In this document: in pieces, positions 61,301-64,000 of the stretch
How positions within the stretch are numbered: the first letter of the stretch is position 1
Layout of the letters: each line of letters starts with the position of its first letter
Assembly (NCBI GenBank): GCA_036244855.1
Contig: BQKZ01002903.1
Coordinates: forward strand, 13,097 to 77,096
Length of the DNA: 64,000 nucleotides
Source of the DNA: Temnopleurus reevesii
Lineage: Eukaryota; Echinodermata; Echinoidea; Temnopleuroida; Temnopleuridae
Reading direction: 5' to 3'
The notes under the pieces: model-generated
What the model was told of the DNA's origin: nothing
The model's input: the letters and a program-made list of their open reading frames with translations, nothing else
Databases searched by the model: none
Translations under genes and position numbers: made by a program

Positions 61301-64000
61301 TTTACTTTACACTCAAGTTGAAAAAAATACAGTAAAGGTATGAAAAAAAGAAATACAATCTGAAAAGTATTCTTTTTTTAATGTTTTGGGCTTTTATTCC
61401 CTTCTAAGTTATATTTCCATCATGAAAAGTGTGACTCATGTTCCAAAAAATGTTCCTGATAGACCTATGCATTTTTAAAAAATAGCATTTGAAGGAAACC
61501 CAGCAATTATTTGGCACAACAAATAGACGTATATGTTAAAAAGACACATTTAGCAAATACATTGGCCACCCCATTTGAAACAGACATACCATGACCAGCA
61601 TCAAGAAGATTGTGTCTATTGGGTAAGCAATGGCTAACATCAGGAGATTCCTACATAGCATTATCTCACTCTCTCTCTCTCTCCCTCTCTCATTATTAGA
61701 ATTTTCCAACCTCAGGAGCTAATAAATCTTGTGCAACATGCTGAGTTGATATTATCACATTTGCAATTTCAGTGTTGTGTTAAGTAGCTATTATGTCCTC
61801 AATGAAACCAACTGCAATAAACATGTGCATACATCCATATATAGAGGGCAAATTGGCAAAAAATATATATGATTGCTTTGGGACAGCAGGAAATTTTCAA
61901 ATATGGTGGAAAGAGTGAAGGCCTAATCTGTTACTATTCATTCTACATGTAGGTTCTGTGTGTTTTCCTGTAATCTCAAGCATGACTTTGGATAAGGGGA
62001 AAAATACTTTGTTGAAAACGGTAAAAAGACTGTGTTGATTCCTAATTTACCTTCTTAAGCATATATATATTTTATTTAATTACTCACCCTTAAAATTCCA
62101 TTATCTTTTTATACATTGAACAAAATTAGAGGTCCCTGACCCTAAATTGTAGGGTTTTTTTAGGGTCAGACCAGATACAATTATACAACGATTATTCCAT
62201 CAATAAAAAAACACTAATTTTTTACATGTCGTAATTTACCATTTTTTATACATCTTTTATATCGTCCTATAAACAACGCAGAACAGCACCAATAGATAAT
62301 TCACATCCAATAAAATATCGCCACTGTGCCTAATTACTTTCTCCATCTATTTGCATTTCATTCACAAATTCACAACATTGGAGAAATCATAACAATTATT
62401 TCCTCACCATGGTAACAACCAACGAGAATATGTGCATGAAAGAGAGAGAGCATTCATAATTTCTTTTCATCTGGAAAATTCAACAAAGGTAGCACTGCCG
62501 ACATTAAGAAAAGCATGCTCTCATCCAATCTTGTATTATTATGTAAATAACGTGGACTACTTTCATATCTACTGAAGATACTACACACACACTCTCTCTC
62601 TCTCTCTCCCTCTCTCTCTCTCTCTTTCTGTCTCTCTCTCCACTCAACATTCTTTCTCCATCTCTCTGTTAAAAATACATTACATAAACGCATGCTGTCA
62701 AACATACACATTTTCTCTCCTTCACTCTGTCTCTCACCCGTATTTCAAATATGTCTCCCCTCCATTACTCCCTCTCTCTCTCTCTCTCTCTCTTTCTCTA
62801 TCCTTCCTTTTAAAAACATACCTTTTATGTCCATTCCTCTCCCCTCCTTTCGTCCAATCACACTATTTTCACTCAGCAAACCACTCTGCCCAAATGAGGC
62901 ATACCACAAAGTATACCAGTGTACAATAAAATATAAGCTATATAGATTTCTCTAAAGACTAGATGCATTATTCTCCCTTTTACCGAAGGTAACTTAATAT
63001 TCCCTGAAACTCACACAATTTTCAGCACCTTTTAGCAAGTGTTTAGTCATACTGGCAGCATGGTCACATCTCTTTCAAAATATCCTTTCCATTGAAATTT
63101 AAAAAAGTACAAGCAAACATACATGGTATTTTTGTGGATCTTATACAGTACAAGTGTACACATCTGAGAATTTCTAGTTTAAGGCCCCTTCAAACCTATG
63201 CAAATTTCTTGAAATATGGCTTGCAAGGTCCGACGAGTCACTTTTTGAAGAATTGGTTTTAGTTATTTTTAATAGAAAGTCAGATTTCCTTTTTGTATTT
63301 TAATTTGTACAACTTAAGATAAATTGCATGGGGTATTTCACATTTGTCCCAAAATGTTGGAAAATTTGAAAATTCATAAATCATCTACCACATCCTTACC
63401 ATCAGTTGATCATATTTGACAATTAGTGTATTTTGGGACATGGGGGAATTGAAGGCGAATCCATTTGAATCCTTCAAATTTGTGCGCTTTTCAAGTATTT
63501 TCCTAATTCATTAGCCTTCATCTCCCTCAATCCACATGGGTGTGTGGGGGCTTTTAAAACTAAAACCCATAATTTTAATTTCCTGTTACCACTGAGTCTA
63601 TTTTAAGTCAAGAAAGAGTGTATGAATGATTAGTGAACAATTCTTGCACAAAGTGTTTTGAGAAATTCATTCTTATCTTTAAGAACAACTTGTGAAACAA
63701 TGTCATGGCTGAAAAAAATATTTCTTATCACAAGATTCACAACAACTATCCCTTTTTTAAGTTCATGCTTATCATTTTATGTAGCATTATCATCATTCAA
63801 ATGTAAAGACTTTTGACTATTAAAGTAGTATCAGTTTTAGGCAAAATAGAGCTCTTCCCATTATATTTAAATCCTTTATTACCACCCATACATGATAAAG
63901 ATAACGAGAAGAGTATCACCTAGATCTATAAACACTTAAGACCCACTCATAACAGTGAGTGCACTTACAGCTCTGATAAGTAGAGGTGATAAAAATAAGG
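58342..64000. other. 5' intron or flank, no exon recognised
   Basis: Intron upstream of the most 5' exon, or the 5' flank. Contains a degenerate SINE (60500-60860), purine-rich stretches (about 59090-59360) and CT-rich microsatellites at about 61668-61692, 62586-62642 and 62770-62795. The open frames here are low-complexity (Leu/Ser/Phe-rich) and are not supported as genes. Confidence 0.5.
60500..60860 (+). mobile_element. Degenerate tRNA-derived SINE with internal insertion, copy 3
   Basis: GCGGCCTAGTGGTATGC resembles an A-box. About 200 bp later GAGATTCAAACCCC fits a B-box, then TTTAATTCCCATCAGCAG, TGCACTCAACCCATGTG and GGGTCTCTGGC follow the family order. The spacing implies an insertion between the boxes. 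A 26-bp unit is tandemly doubled at 60666-60717. Confidence 0.5.

Noticed and set aside
1..64000. CRISPR arrays, bacterial operons, integrated prophage
   Set aside because: No regular short direct repeats with unique spacers and no prokaryotic gene organisation; introns and retroposons show this is eukaryotic DNA.

Overview
The window is animal nuclear DNA: AT-rich, large spliced introns, decayed non-LTR retrotransposons, tRNA-derived SINEs and many short inverted-repeat transposons. Retroposon tail types and high polymorphism suggest an invertebrate deuterostome, most likely a sea urchin. This is inference; no sequence here proves the species. It is a draft assembly: single unknown bases at 8281, 19615 and 23350 and a 752-base N gap (20848-21599) look like contig joins.

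One protein-coding gene dominates, on the minus strand: a CDK14/CDK15-type (PFTAIRE) cyclin-dependent kinase. Ten exons can be chained with consistent reading phase and GT/AG junctions from 58341 down to the stop codon at 10951, giving 409 residues with the 5' end missing. Exon 4 has to be read from its intact copy at 7036-7222, because its copy at 19451 is cut by the join at 19615. A separate exon at 33093-33230 has its own ATG, an upstream in-frame stop and a phase-matched donor, so it is probably an alternative first exon giving a 376-residue short isoform. The Gly-rich loop, PFTAIRE helix, HRD and DFG motifs are intact, but the codon for the ATP-anchoring lysine of subdomain II reads Asn.

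Layout from left to right: 1-7199 is a second copy of exons 4-7 and their introns. 7223-10950 is intron, a contig join and 3' flanking sequence. 10951-12374 holds the last three exons. 12755-19614 is the other copy of exons 7 to 4. 19616-23370 is repeat-rich and gapped, with two reverse transcriptase remnants. 23940-24725 holds exons 3 and 2. 24726-58104 is one very long intron containing the alternative first exon, several MITEs, degenerate tandem repeats and SINEs. 58105-58341 is the most upstream exon seen, and 58342-64000 is non-coding.

The two copies of exons 4-7 differ at 10 of 498 comparable coding bases, all synonymous, and by several intronic indels. Because one copy ends at an unknown base inside an exon, two haplotypes placed side by side is the simplest explanation; a true partial gene duplication is not excluded. 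Other points of note are the Asn at the VAIK position, the alternative promoter and exon, an unusually invariant promoter-like block inside the duplicated intron, a partial duplicate of the catalytic-loop exon, and a TTAA transposon whose empty site survives in a neighbouring tandem repeat.
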